A stretch of DNA of 64,000 bases from Microvirga sesbaniae (GTDB lineage: Bacteria > Pseudomonadota > Alphaproteobacteria > Rhizobiales > Beijerinckiaceae): the NCBI RefSeq assembly GCF_025460805.1, contig NZ_JAMXFJ010000016.1, forward strand, positions 78,646 to 142,645, given 5' to 3'. The position numbers and the translations under genes are program-made. Below, one piece after another: positions 16,493 through 26,252 of the stretch. The notes beneath the pieces were generated by a model. It did not search any database. It was given only the letters and a program-made list of their open reading frames with translations, and had not been told where the DNA came from. Each line of letters starts with the position of its first letter. Position 1 is the stretch's first letter.

Positions 16493-17155
16493 TCAGCGCT
16501 GAGACAGGCGGGCGAGAAAACTCTCGACGCTGGGCAGGATGCGCTCGACGATGATCTCGACCCCCCTGGCCGTCGGGTGCATGCCGTCGGGCAGGTTGAG
16601 GGACCGGTCGCCGGCGACTCCGTCCAGGAAGAAGGGATAGAGCACAAGGTCGTGCTTCTTCGCAATGTCCGGATAGAGGCTGTCGAATTTCTGCACGTAA
16701 TCCGGCCCGAGGTTGCGCGAGGCGTACATGCCCGCGAGCAGGACCGGGATGTTGCGCGCCTTCAGGCGCTCCACGATGGCCTCCAGGTTCTTGCGGGTCC
16801 CGGCGGGATCGAGCCCGCGCAGCATGTCGTTGGCGCCGAGTTCCAGGATCACCCCGTCGGTGCCGTCCGGAACGGACCAGTCGAGCCGGTCGAGACCGCC
16901 CGAGGACGTGTCGCCGGACACCCCGGCATTGGCCACCTCCACATTGTACCCCTTGGCCTTGAGGGCCCGTTCCAGCACCACCGGGAAGGCCGCCTCCTGC
17001 GGCAGGTTGTAGCCGGCGCTCAGGCTGTCGCCGAGGGCCACCAGGCGGATGGTCCTCCCCTGCGCCAGGGCGCCGGACAGGGGGGCGATCATGGCGGCGA
17101 GGGCCGCCGCACACGCAAAAATGATCGTCATGAACGGGCCGGATTGGCGCTTCAT
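16493..17155 (-). CDS. tesA: TesA-like periplasmic lysophospholipase/thioesterase
   Basis: A 220-residue SGNH hydrolase with a signal peptide (IIFACAAALAAMIA, cleavage near ALAQ-G, about 32). Catalytic residues: Ser44 (GDSLSAGYN), Asn109 (LGAND), Asp190 and His193 (DGMHPT). This is the TesA/arylesterase group acting on acyl-CoA, lysophospholipid or ester substrates in the periplasm. ATG at 17155 has GGGAAG 7 bp upstream; another in-frame ATG is at 17170. It is divergent from the ybbAP-like pair, the same arrangement as in E. coli. Confidence 0.88.
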   Translation of the reverse strand: MKRQSGPFMTIIFACAAALAAMIAPLSGALAQGRTIRLVALGDSLSAGYNLPQEAAFPVVLERALKAKGYNVEVANAGVSGDTSSGGLDRLDWSVPDGTDGVILELGANDMLRGLDPAGTRKNLEAIVERLKARNIPVLLAGMYASRNLGPDYVQKFDSLYPDIAKKHDLVLYPFFLDGVAGDRSLNLPDGMHPTARGVEIIVERILPSVESFLARLSQR

Positions 17156-17221
17156 CGATAGGCTTCCCATCTCTACCGGACTAGAACCGGGCAACTTCGG
17201 ATTGTCCAACAGATCGGGTGA

Positions 17222-17920
<699 letters not shown>

Positions 17921-17932
17921 GGGATCTCGGTC

Positions 17933-20521
17933 ATGCACGGCTCTCTCCCCGCCGCACCCCGGCCGCGCCCCGTTTCCGCGTCGCGCCTGCCCCTCCTGCT
18001 GCGTCTCGCGTTCCGCGAGCTGCGCGGCGGCCTGAGGGGCTTCGGCATCTTTCTCGCCTGCATCGCGCTCGGCGTGGCGGCCATCGCCAGCGTATCGTCC
18101 CTGTCCCGCTCCCTGACCGAGGGCATCTCCCGCGAGGGCCGGCGGATTCTCGGCGGCGACATGGCCTTCTCCCTGCTCCAGCGCGAGGCGGGGGCGCCCG
18201 AGCGGGCATTCCTGGAATCGCAGGGCCGGGTCAACGTGATCGCCACCATGCGGGCCATGGCGGTGGCCGGCGAGAAGGGCTCGGGGCTGGTGGAGATGAA
18301 GGCCGTCGACGGGGGCTATCCCACGGTCGGCACGCTTGAGACCGCTCCAACCCTCCCGCCTGCCGACCTCTTCGCCGAGCGCGACGGCGCCTTCGGGGCC
18401 GCGGTCGATCCGGCGCTCCTCGCCCGGCTCGACCTGAAGGTGGGCGACCGGGTCACGGTCGGGGCGGCCAACGTGGAGCTGCGCGCCCGCCTGGTGTCCG
18501 AGCCCGACAAGATCGCCGACGGCATCGGCTTCGGGCCGCGGCTCCTCCTCTCGCAGGAGGCCCTGAAGGCCACGGGCCTCGTCCAGCCGGGCAGCCTCGT
18601 GCGCTGGACCTACCGGCTCACCCTGCCGGCGGGCCAGTCCACCGAGGAGGGGCTGAGCCGGATCGAGGCCGAGGCGAACCGCGTCCTGCCGGAGGCCGGC
18701 TGGAACATCCGCACGCGCCTCAACGCGGATCCGCGCTTCGCCCGCAATATCGAGCGCTTCACCCAGTTCCTCACGCTCGTCGGCCTCACCGCACTCCTCG
18801 TCGGCGGCGTCGGCGTGGCCAATGCGGTGCGCGGCTTCGTCGACCGCAAGCGCGCCTCCATCGCGACCCTCAAGAGCCTGGGGGCTCCCGGCGGCCAGGT
18901 GGTGCTGCTCTATCTCGTCCAGGTGATGCTGATCGCCCTCGTGGGCATCGGCATCGGGCTGGCCTTCGGGGCCGTCCTGCCCTTCGTGGTGACCGGCCTC
19001 TTCGGTCATCTCCTGCCGATCCCGCTCCAGCCGACTCTCGCCTGGAACGAGCTCGGCATCGCGCTCCTCTATGGGGTGCTCACGGCCCTGGTCTTCGCGC
19101 TGGCGCCCCTCGGCCGGGCGCACGACGTGCCCGTGTCGGGCCTCTTCCGCGACCAGATCGACCCCGAGCGGCGCTGGCCGCGCAAGCGCTACATCGCGGC
19201 GCTCGTGCTCTCGGTCGCGGCGCTCGTCGGGTTGTCCCTGCTTGCGGCCTATGACCGGCGCATCGCCCTGATGTTCGTGGGCGCAGCCGCGGGCTCGTTC
19301 CTGCTCCTGCGTGTGGTGGCGCTCGGCATCATGGCGCTCGCGCGCCGCCTGCCGCGCCCCCGCCGGACGGCGCCGCGGCTCGCGCTCGCCAACATCCACC
19401 GGCCCGGCGCGCTGACGCCCTCCCTGGTCCTGTCGCTGGGTCTGGGCATCACGCTTCTCGTGACGCTTGCCCTCATCGACAGCAACCTGACCCGCCAGCT
19501 CACCCAGAGCCTGCCGGAGCGGGCGCCGAGCTTCTTCTTCCTCGACATCCCGAACCAGCAGGCGGATTCGTTCGAGAGCTTCCTCAGGAGCCAGGCCGGC
19601 GAGGCCCAGATCGAGCGCGTGCCCATGATGCGCGGACGCCTCGTGACCCTCGGCGGACGTCCCGTGGCCGAGGTCAAGGCGCCCGAGGACGTGTCCTGGG
19701 TGCTCGAGGGCGACCGCGGCATCACCTACGCGGCCAGGCCGCCGGAAGGCTCCAAGGTGGTCCAGGGCGAGTGGTGGCCTGACGATTATCGCGGCCGGCC
19801 GCTCGTGTCCTTCGACCGCAAGATCGCCGAGGGCCTCGGCCTCAAGATCGGAGACGAGATCACCGTCAACGTGCTCGGCCGCAACATCAGCGCGACCATT
19901 GCCAACCTGCGCGAGATCGAATGGCGCTCCATGGGCATCAACTTCGTCATGGTGTTCTCGCCCAACGCGTTTGCCGGCGCGCCGCACACGCATCTGGCCA
20001 CCGTGACCTTCCCGAACGGCTCGGACGCGGCGCTCGACGCCCGGATCCTGAGAAGCTCCGCCCAGGCCTACCCGATGGTGACGAGCGTGCGGGTGAAGGA
20101 TGCCCTGGAGGCGGTGAACGACGTGGTCTCGCAGCTCGTCATGGCGATCCGCGGCGCAAGCTCCATCGCGCTGATCGCGAGCCTCCTGGTCCTGGCCGGC
20201 GCGCTCGCCGCCGGACACCGGGCGCGGCTCTACGATGCGGTCGTGCTCAAGACCCTCGGCGCCACCCGGGCGCGGCTGCTCTCGGCCTATGCGCTCGAAT
20301 ACGGACTTCTCGGCCTCGCCACGGCGGCGTTCGGGCTGCTGGCGGGAACGCTCGCGGCCTATTTCATCATCACCCGCGTGATGAACCTGAGCTTTACCCT
20401 GGATCTCTCGGGCGCCGTCCTGGCCTGTGCGCTGGCGGTTCTCGTGAGCGTCGGTCTCGGCCTCGTCGGAACATGGCGGATCCTCAGTCAAAAGCCGGCG
20501 CTCTACTTGAGAAATCTTTGA
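17933..20521 (+). CDS. ybbP: FtsX-like ABC permease (YbbP-like)
   Basis: An 862-residue protein. N-terminal helix (FGIFLACIALGVAAIASVSS), large periplasmic domain, three-helix FtsX unit (about 280-400, LTALLVGGVGVANAVRGFVDRK), further helices near 420-470, a second periplasmic domain and a second FtsX unit (about 735-860). Duplicated FtsX units on one chain are typical of YbbP. The start ATG follows ybbA by 12 bp. A terminator follows the stop codon. Confidence 0.92.
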   Translation: MHGSLPAAPRPRPVSASRLPLLLRLAFRELRGGLRGFGIFLACIALGVAAIASVSSLSRSLTEGISREGRRILGGDMAFSLLQREAGAPERAFLESQGRVNVIATMRAMAVAGEKGSGLVEMKAVDGGYPTVGTLETAPTLPPADLFAERDGAFGAAVDPALLARLDLKVGDRVTVGAANVELRARLVSEPDKIADGIGFGPRLLLSQEALKATGLVQPGSLVRWTYRLTLPAGQSTEEGLSRIEAEANRVLPEAGWNIRTRLNADPRFARNIERFTQFLTLVGLTALLVGGVGVANAVRGFVDRKRASIATLKSLGAPGGQVVLLYLVQVMLIALVGIGIGLAFGAVLPFVVTGLFGHLLPIPLQPTLAWNELGIALLYGVLTALVFALAPLGRAHDVPVSGLFRDQIDPERRWPRKRYIAALVLSVAALVGLSLLAAYDRRIALMFVGAAAGSFLLLRVVALGIMALARRLPRPRRTAPRLALANIHRPGALTPSLVLSLGLGITLLVTLALIDSNLTRQLTQSLPERAPSFFFLDIPNQQADSFESFLRSQAGEAQIERVPMMRGRLVTLGGRPVAEVKAPEDVSWVLEGDRGITYAARPPEGSKVVQGEWWPDDYRGRPLVSFDRKIAEGLGLKIGDEITVNVLGRNISATIANLREIEWRSMGINFVMVFSPNAFAGAPHTHLATVTFPNGSDAALDARILRSSAQAYPMVTSVRVKDALEAVNDVVSQLVMAIRGASSIALIASLLVLAGALAAGHRARLYDAVVLKTLGATRARLLSAYALEYGLLGLATAAFGLLAGTLAAYFIITRVMNLSFTLDLSGAVLACALAVLVSVGLGLVGTWRILSQKPALYLRNL

Positions 20522-20568
20522 CGCCCGGTTCCTGTAAAGCCGTTATAGGAAAGCCGATGAACGGGTGT

Positions 20569-20604
20569 GAGGAGCAGCAGCCACTCTGCTCCTCCTTTTT
20601 CTTT
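20569..20604 (+). terminator. Rho-independent terminator after ybbP
   Basis: A 9-bp stem (gaggagcag 20569-20577 with ctgctcctc 20586-20594) with an 8-nt loop is followed by ctttttcttt. It lies 48 bp beyond the permease stop and closes the ybbAP unit. Confidence 0.85.
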
Positions 20605-20750
20605 GTCACGAAGATTTGAAGCTTGGCGCTGCCTCTTGCGCAACGCAGGCCCGCCCCTCATATTTTGCATGTCGCCGCACATGCGGCGGCCGAGGGCTGA
20701 CTTCCCAGCCTTTCGAGGGAACACACGGGACACCGCGAGAAAGGACTCCG

Positions 20751-21533
20751 ATGCAACCGTATGAGCAAAACCAAAACGCCTATGGCACCGGCTTTGCCCG
20801 GACGGCAGCTCAGGTCGACCAGGGCCTGCGCGCCTTCATGCTCGGCGTCTACAACAACATGGTCCTGGGCCTTGCCATCTCGGCCCTGGTCGCACTCGGC
20901 GTGAACATGCTGGCCACCACGAGCGATCCGTCGGCTGCGGTCGCCCGGATCGGCGGCGTCGGCCTGACCCAGTTCGGCGTCACCCTGTACACCACGCCCC
21001 TGATGTGGATCGTGGCGCTGGCACCTCTGGCGTTCATCTTCTTCTTCTCGTTCCGCATGGACCGGATGACGGCGGCCTCCGCCCGCGGCACCTTCTTCGC
21101 CTTCGCGGCGGTGATGGGCGCCTCGCTCTCGACGCTGCTCATCCGCTACACCGGCGCGAGCGTCGTGCAGGTGTTCTTCATCACGGCGGCGGCCTTCGGC
21201 TCGCTGTCGCTCTGGGGCTACACCACCAACCGCAGCCTGTCGGGCATGGGCTCGTTCCTGATCATGGGCCTCGTCGGCCTGATCCTGGCCTCGATCGTGA
21301 ACATCTTCGTCGCCTCGAGCGCCTTGCAGTTCGGCATTTCCGTGATCGGCGTCCTGATCTTCGCAGGGCTGACCGCCTACGACACGCAGAAGCTGAAGGA
21401 GATGTACCTTTACGGCAACCTCGACTCCGAGGCGGCCGGCAAGGCCTCCGTGCTGGGCGCCCTGACCCTGTACCTGGACTTCATCAACATGTTCCAGTTC
21501 CTCCTCGCTCTCGTGGGCAACCGCAACCAGTGA
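20751..21533 (+). CDS. Bax inhibitor-1/YccA family membrane protein
   Basis: A 260-residue protein with seven predicted helices (for example MVLGLAISALVALGVNML and FGISVIGVLIFAGLTAYDTQ) and the conserved late YDTQKLKEMY and FINMFQFLL segments of the BI-1 family. Bacterial relatives include YccA, which modulates the FtsH protease, and pH-sensitive calcium-leak proteins. ATG at 20751 has AAGGA 5 bp upstream. A terminator follows at 21558. Confidence 0.93.
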   Translation: MQPYEQNQNAYGTGFARTAAQVDQGLRAFMLGVYNNMVLGLAISALVALGVNMLATTSDPSAAVARIGGVGLTQFGVTLYTTPLMWIVALAPLAFIFFFSFRMDRMTAASARGTFFAFAAVMGASLSTLLIRYTGASVVQVFFITAAAFGSLSLWGYTTNRSLSGMGSFLIMGLVGLILASIVNIFVASSALQFGISVIGVLIFAGLTAYDTQKLKEMYLYGNLDSEAAGKASVLGALTLYLDFINMFQFLLALVGNRNQ

Positions 21534-21557
21534 GGACGAGCGGAGCAGACGCTCTCG

Positions 21558-21590
21558 AAGCCCCGGCCGGAAGGCCGGGGCTTTTGTTTT
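21558..21590 (+). terminator. Rho-independent terminator of the BI-1/YccA gene
   Basis: A perfect 11-bp stem (aagccccggcc 21558-21568 with ggccggggctt 21573-21583), tetraloop ggaa, then ttgtttt. Confidence 0.92.
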
Positions 21591-21647
21591 GACAGCTGCG
21601 CTTGGTGAGCGTCTCCAGCGTCGAACCCAGTTCTTGCGACCCGACGA

Positions 21648-21726
21648 TGATCCACTCTTGGCTGGCCCATCGTTCATCGTGGCAACCGGACCCACTTTTC
21701 GCTGACGCGGCCCTCCGGGTCCGTGC
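21648..21726. repeat. Family B-derived fragment
   Basis: Contains recognisable family B pieces (cactcttggctggcccatcgttc, then ggacccacttttcgc and gggtccgtgcgatgc) without intact ends. Together with the tandem repeat beyond it, it fills the 470-bp gap between the BI-1 gene and the MFS gene; no gene is seen there. Confidence 0.5.
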
Positions 21727-21863
21727 GATGCTTCAAGCTTTTGTTTGGGAGCATCTTTCCACGCAAAACCGGTTCCCACTTTTGCGTCCGATGCTTGAAG
21801 CTTTTGTTTGGGAGCATCTTTCCACGCAAAACCGGTTCCCACTTGTGCAGCCGATGCTTGAGG
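21727..21863. repeat. 63-bp tandem repeat, about 2.2 copies
   Basis: Unit boundaries at 21727, 21790 and 21853, each beginning gatgctt. The two full units share the string from agcttttgtttggga through accggttcccactt almost perfectly. The unit contains the family B-like gatgctt...accggttcccactttt elements, so it looks like local amplification of a family B variant. Confidence 0.85.
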
Positions 21864-22007
21864 CTCCGGGCGGGCGGTACGCGACCGAAGCTCACCTCGT
21901 CCGTCAGAGTTCGGCCCCAGCAGACGCAGTTAACCCCCCCATCGGAGAGGCCGCGCGTCATTTGCTCACGGGCGTGCTGCCGGATCCGCCAAAGCGGGAG
22001 GTTGGGC

Positions 22008-23513
22008 TCAAGCCTGTCCCGAAGGTGTCGAGCGATAGCCGAACCAGGCGCCGGCAGTGGCCGCGGCGGCGCAGATCAGCGCCACAAGCCCGAACCCGCC
22101 GGTGGTTGCCGTGGCATAGAGATCGCGCACGGCGCCGGCCTGCGCGTCGGACGAGGGGAGCGCCCCGAAAGTCGCCTGCGCGAAGCGATCCGCCAGGTCC
22201 GGATCCGACCATGCGGCCGTCCGCCGGAACCCGATCGTGGCGACGACCCCGAGGGCGGCGACGGCGATCAGGCCCGCGACGCGGGACACCGCGTTGTTGA
22301 TGCCCGACGCCACGCCGATGCGCGCGTCGGGAACGGCGTTCATCACCGTGGTCGAGAGCGGCGCGACCGTGATCCCCATGCCGAGCCCCATGAGGGCCAT
22401 CACGGGCACGATCGCGATCCAGTAGCCGCCATGCAGCACCGCCGGGGCCAGCAGCGCGAAACTCGAGGCGGTGACGAGCGGGCCCGCGGTGAGGAGCATG
22501 CGGGTGCCGAACCGGTCGGCCATCACGCCGCCGAGCCGGGACAGCACGGCCATCAGGATCGTGAAGGGCAGGAACACCGACCCGGCCCTGGCGGCCGAAT
22601 AGCCGTGGGCCTCGATCAGGGCGGTGGGCAGAAAGAACAGGGCGCCGGCGAGCGCGAAATAGAGCAGCAGCGTCAGGGCATTGACGTTGGCGAAGGCGGA
22701 CACGTGGAACAGGTCGAGGGGCATCATCGGAGCGGCCGCGCGCGCCTCGTGCCGGATGAAGAGGCCGAGCATCGCGGCGCCGGCGAGCGCCAGCAGCGCG
22801 GCGAGGCCCTTGTGGCTCTCCCGTTCCCCCAAAGCCGTCAGGCCATAGGCCAGCAGACCGAGGGCCGCGACGGCCAGCACGCCCCCGAGCCAGTCCATGG
22901 CGGCGGCCCGCGCCACGGGACTCTCCGGGACATGCGTCGCGCACAGCCAGAGCGCCAGGGCTGCAACCGGGACGTTGATCCAGAAGATCGCCTGCCACGG
23001 ACCGACGTCGATCAGCCAGCCTCCGAGGATCGGCCCCAGGGCCGCCGCGATGCCCGACGCGGCCGCCCAGGTGCCGATGGCCCTGCCGCGTGCCTCCTTC
23101 GCGAAATGGGCGCTGATCAGGGCGAGCGAACCCGGCACCAGCAGGGCGCCGCCGACGCCCTGGAAGGCCCGGGCGGCGATCAGCATCCCGGGCGTTCCCG
23201 ACAGGCCGCACCACAGGGAGGTCGCGCCGAAGCCCGCGATGCCGATCAGGAAGACCCGCCTGAGGCCGTAGGCGTCTCCCGCCGCGCCGCCCAGCAGCAG
23301 GAAGGCCGACAGGGTCAGCGCGTAGGCATTGGTGACCCATTGCATCTCGGCGAGCGACGCCTGAAGGCTCATGCGCATCTGCGGCATCGCCACGGTCACG
23401 ATGGCCCCGTCGGCGAAGACCATGCTGGAGGCCAGGATCGCCGACCAGACCACCATGGTCTGCGTCCTGGAAGCGGTGGATGGCCGGGTTCTGGTGGGAC
23501 CGAGATCGTTCAC
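22008..23513 (-). CDS. DHA2-type MFS multidrug transporter
   Basis: A 501-residue transporter with about 14 helices. Motif C-like and A-like regions are present, with FQGVGGALLVPGSLALI typical of the EmrB/QacA (DHA2) group. These are proton-driven exporters of drugs and other amphiphiles. No membrane-fusion (EmrA) partner or TetR-type regulator is adjacent, so the substrate and control are unknown. Flanked by repeats on both sides. Confidence 0.9.
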   Translation of the reverse strand: MNDLGPTRTRPSTASRTQTMVVWSAILASSMVFADGAIVTVAMPQMRMSLQASLAEMQWVTNAYALTLSAFLLLGGAAGDAYGLRRVFLIGIAGFGATSLWCGLSGTPGMLIAARAFQGVGGALLVPGSLALISAHFAKEARGRAIGTWAAASGIAAALGPILGGWLIDVGPWQAIFWINVPVAALALWLCATHVPESPVARAAAMDWLGGVLAVAALGLLAYGLTALGERESHKGLAALLALAGAAMLGLFIRHEARAAAPMMPLDLFHVSAFANVNALTLLLYFALAGALFFLPTALIEAHGYSAARAGSVFLPFTILMAVLSRLGGVMADRFGTRMLLTAGPLVTASSFALLAPAVLHGGYWIAIVPVMALMGLGMGITVAPLSTTVMNAVPDARIGVASGINNAVSRVAGLIAVAALGVVATIGFRRTAAWSDPDLADRFAQATFGALPSSDAQAGAVRDLYATATTGGFGLVALICAAAATAGAWFGYRSTPSGQA

Positions 23514-23540
23514 GGGCGTGCCTTTCTCATGCCGTCCATG

Positions 23541-23640
23541 CTAGAGTATCGGACCCAAAAGTGGACCCACTTTTGGGATCGGATCCGATACTCCTTCCCT
23601 TAAGCAGCGCATCGGGCTCGAAAGTGGACTCGCTTTCGGA
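23541..23640. repeat. Family B repeat, copy with left CTAG only
   Basis: Begins CTAG-AGTATCGGACCC and holds the palindrome aaaagtggacccactttt and the matching gatccgatactc. The right end is degenerate (cgaaagtggactcgctttcgg) with no recognisable terminus. Lies between the divergent MFS and GNAT genes. Confidence 0.7.
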
Positions 23641-23681
23641 TTCTGTTCCGTTCCGCCCCCGACCTGCGTGAGACAGCCCTC

Positions 23682-24215
23682 ATGAGCATCCTCATCCGCC
23701 CGTCCACCGATGCCGATCTGGATGCCGTCACGGCGATCTACGCCCATGCGGTCACGCACGGCACCGCCTCGTTCGAGCTCGATCCTCCGGATCGGGCGGA
23801 AATGGCGCGCCGCCGCGCCGCCCTTCTGGAGGGCGGCTATCCTTATCTGGTCGCCGAGAGGGACGGGGCGATCCTCGGCTACGCCTATGCGGGCGCCTAC
23901 CGCACGCGGCCGGCGTACCGCTCGACCGTGGAGGATTCGATCTACGTCGCCCCGGCCGCGCAGGGACAGGGCGTCGGGCGCCTGCTGCTCGCGGCGCTGA
24001 TCGAGGATTGCGCGGCGCGGGATTTCCGGCTCATGGTGGCGGTCATCGGCGACGAGGACTCCAAGGGGTCCATCGGCCTGCATCGGAGCCTGGGCTTCGA
24101 GCCCGTCGGGATCCTGAAGGGCATCGGCTACAAGCACGGACGCTGGCTCTCCACCGTGCTGATGCAGCGGCCGCTCGGACGCGGCACGGGCGAGCCGCCG
24201 ACCCGGCCGATCTGA
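23682..24215 (+). CDS. GNAT N-acetyltransferase, phosphinothricin/methionine-sulfone type
   Basis: A 177-residue GNAT protein. IRPSTDADLDAVTAIYAHAV at the start and the acetyl-CoA-binding VAPAAQGQGVGRLLL (Q/RxxGxG/A) are typical. The VEDSIYV and later GFEPVGILKGIGYKHGRW segments match the Pat/MnaT subgroup, which acetylates phosphinothricin, methionine sulfone or sulfoximine. Its stop codon is adjacent to the stop of the convergent SDR gene. Confidence 0.88.
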   Translation: MSILIRPSTDADLDAVTAIYAHAVTHGTASFELDPPDRAEMARRRAALLEGGYPYLVAERDGAILGYAYAGAYRTRPAYRSTVEDSIYVAPAAQGQGVGRLLLAALIEDCAARDFRLMVAVIGDEDSKGSIGLHRSLGFEPVGILKGIGYKHGRWLSTVLMQRPLGRGTGEPPTRPI

Positions 24216-25211
24216 TCAGCGCCGAGCCCGCGCCGCAGCCCTCGTGCCCAGCAGAAGCGCCAGTCCCGCGAGGACGACGGCGCCGGCCATGCGGCTCGGG
24301 CGGCGAGCCGAAAACGGCAGGCCCTTGCGGGCGCGCCAGCCGCCGCTCACGCCCCGGCCCGTGGGAACGGGCTCCAGCAGGGCCCCTTCCGTCCGCGGCG
24401 CCGGGGCGGCGCGTTCGAGAGCCCGGCGCATGAAGGCGCCCGCCAGGTGCTCGGTCGGGCCCGGCGCCAGGGCATAGGCGACCTGGGCCGCCCGCGCGGG
24501 CCATCCCACGGCGACCTCGTCGCGCGGCCGGCGCACCAGGGCCACGAAAGTCTCGGCCACGTCCTCGGGCGCATAGATCAGCGATCCCAGGTTGATCTGC
24601 CGGCCGGATACGTTGGCGCCATGCTCGAAACCCGGCGTGTCGACGATAGCCGGGAACACGCCGCAGACATGGATGTCGGGACGGTCGACCAGTTCCTGGC
24701 GCAGGCTGGCCGAGAACCCCCGCAGGCCGAACTTGGAAGCCGTGTAGGCGGCGGCAAACGGGCTCGGTGCCCAGCCGCCGAGGGAGACGGTGTTGATGAG
24801 GATGCCGCGGCCCTGCTCGAGGAAGACGGGCAAGGCCGCATACGCGCCGTGCATCGACCCGAGCAGGTTGACCTCGATGGTGCGCCGGTGGAGGGCGATG
24901 TCCGCATCCTGATAGGGGCCGAACACCCCCGTGCCGGCATTGTTGATCCAGACGTCGATGGCGCCGAAGGCGCGCCGCGCCGCCTGGGCGAGGTCGTCGA
25001 CGGCGGCGGCATCGGTCACGTCGGTGGGAACGGCGATCGCCCGGACCCCCAGGTCCCGGCACGCGTGGGCGACCTCCTCGATCAGGTCCGCTCGTCGCGC
25101 CGCGAGGGCCACATGGGCGCCCCGCCGGGCGAAGGCGAGCGCCGCGGCGCGGCCGATCCCGCTCGACGCGCCGGTGATCACCACGGAAAGGCCGGCGAGG
25201 TCTCGCGTCAT
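24216..25211 (-). CDS. SDR family oxidoreductase with C-terminal hydrophobic helix
   Basis: A 331-residue SDR. TGASSGIG 13-20, NNAG 90-93, Ser143, Tyr156, Lys160. The extra ~70 residues beyond the core are basic and end in a hydrophobic helix (MAGAVVLAGLALLLG), suggesting membrane association. ATG at 25211 has GAGGGA 4 bp upstream; the longer frame to 25331 is not supported. Substrate unknown. Confidence 0.85.
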   Translation of the reverse strand: MTRDLAGLSVVITGASSGIGRAAALAFARRGAHVALAARRADLIEEVAHACRDLGVRAIAVPTDVTDAAAVDDLAQAARRAFGAIDVWINNAGTGVFGPYQDADIALHRRTIEVNLLGSMHGAYAALPVFLEQGRGILINTVSLGGWAPSPFAAAYTASKFGLRGFSASLRQELVDRPDIHVCGVFPAIVDTPGFEHGANVSGRQINLGSLIYAPEDVAETFVALVRRPRDEVAVGWPARAAQVAYALAPGPTEHLAGAFMRRALERAAPAPRTEGALLEPVPTGRGVSGGWRARKGLPFSARRPSRMAGAVVLAGLALLLGTRAAARARR

Positions 25212-25375
25212 CGGGTCCCTCTTCGCTGCTTCATGGGGTGTCGCTGTCGACGCCGGATCGGGTTTCGGCGGCATCCTTCCTGCAACGCGAGGGGCAAGGG
25301 GGCGTTCCGGATGGCGAAGCGGTCGCAGCACCGGCCCTGGCCGCGGCTTCCGAGAACGGCAGCCGGCGAAAAGCC

Positions 25376-25756
25376 TTAAGCGGACACCACCTTCGGCTTG
25401 TCGAGCACCCGCAGCACGCGGGCGAGTTCATGCCCGCGCTTGAGGATCAGGCCCGTCGACACGATGACCGAATAGGCACCCTGCTTCTTGGCGAGCTTCG
25501 GGTCCTTCTCGATCCGGTAGAGGGGCATTTCGGACGTGCGTCGGAAGATGGAGAAGACGGCCTTGTCGGGCAGGAAATCGATGGCGTAATCGCGCCATTC
25601 GCCGGCCGCCACCATGCGGCCGTAGAGATTGAGAATGGCCTGCAACTCGGCACGGTCGAAGGACACCTGTTTCGGCGCGGCGGGGAAAGGAACGATGTGG
25701 GCCGAACCCGGCATCGGGCCGCCGCGCAGCGGCTCTGCGATGTCACCTTCGCTCAT
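25376..25756 (-). CDS. DUF2794 family protein
   Basis: A 126-residue protein with the DUF2794 core (LQAILNLYGRMVAAGEWRDY, then YRIEKDPKLAKKQGAYSVI). The family is nearly confined to Alphaproteobacteria and has no known role. The ATG at 25756 (MSEGDIA) has GGAGG 5 bp upstream. Confidence 0.85.
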   Translation of the reverse strand: MSEGDIAEPLRGGPMPGSAHIVPFPAAPKQVSFDRAELQAILNLYGRMVAAGEWRDYAIDFLPDKAVFSIFRRTSEMPLYRIEKDPKLAKKQGAYSVIVSTGLILKRGHELARVLRVLDKPKVVSA

Positions 25757-25899
25757 GACGCCTCCCATAACTCGCAAAACATGCCCTGATGATGGGCTTC
25801 GGCGGCTAAGGGATCAACCCATGGCGACAGGATGAATCACGGCTTCTTCTGCAAATCTTATTCCTGCCTCAATCGCGCCGTGATGGAGCCGCACTGAAT

Positions 25900-26034
25900 G
25901 CCGTAAATGCTCAAGTTGCCTCGACGGCCCGGCTCATCGAACGGCTTGGACACGTCAGCCCCCCAGCCCTCTGAGTCGCGCGACGGGCCGGGCCACCCTC
26001 GAGGCACAGGGCTGCCCTTCAAGGCAGCCTTTTC
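25900..26034 (+). ncRNA. Candidate structured small RNA ending in a terminator
   Basis: No plus-strand protein gene precedes the two plus-strand terminators at 26010 and 26046. Just upstream lies a long imperfect hairpin: tgcctcga (25917-25924) pairs with tcgaggca (25999-26006), and ggcccggc (25926-25933) with gccgggcc (25987-25994). This rod-like shape plus terminator suggests an independent RNA of about 100-170 nt. I could not match it to SRP RNA, tmRNA or RNase P; a 6S-like RNA is possible but unproven. The 5' end is not determined. Confidence 0.38.
26010..26034 (+). terminator. First plus-strand terminator of the orphan transcript
   Basis: A 7-bp stem (ggctgcc 26010-26016 with ggcagcc 26023-26029) followed by ttttctt. 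Confidence 0.75.
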
Positions 26035-26045
26035 TTCTGTTTAAA

Positions 26046-26084
26046 GGGCTTTGCGATGGTCCAGATCGCAAAGCCCTCTTTTTT
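26046..26084 (+). terminator. Second, stronger plus-strand terminator
   Basis: A perfect 12-bp stem (gggctttgcgat 26046-26057 with atcgcaaagccc 26065-26076), 7-nt loop, then tcttttttt. It stands 12 bp after the first terminator. Confidence 0.9.
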
Positions 26085-26147
26085 TGGCGTTAACGTTGTC
26101 CTGACACGTCGAGCGTGACGCGCGACCATCATTCATGCTCTCACCAC

Positions 26148-26240
26148 GTCATGGCCGGGCTTGTCCCGGCCATCCCGATTGCTTGTGGCTCCGGATCTTC
26201 CGAGCGCCGTCACCGGGACGAGGACGAGCCCGGTGATGAC
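26148..26240. repeat. Family A repeat, copy 7 (arms in swapped order)
   Basis: Left arm gtcatggccgggcttgtcc/cggccat; right arm gtcaccgggacgagga/gagcccggtgatgac. The right hairpin carries a short internal duplication (acgagg). Confidence 0.8.
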
Positions 26241-26252
26241 GGAAGAGATTGT

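Noticed and set aside
21727..21863. Possible CRISPR array
   Set aside because: Period is constant but there are no distinct spacers between repeats; it is a simple tandem duplication and no cas genes are present.
25900..26034. Identification as 6S RNA, SRP RNA or tmRNA
   Set aside because: Neither the SRP GGAAGGAAGCAGCC-type loop nor tRNA-like ends were found; the rod-like fold alone does not prove 6S RNA.
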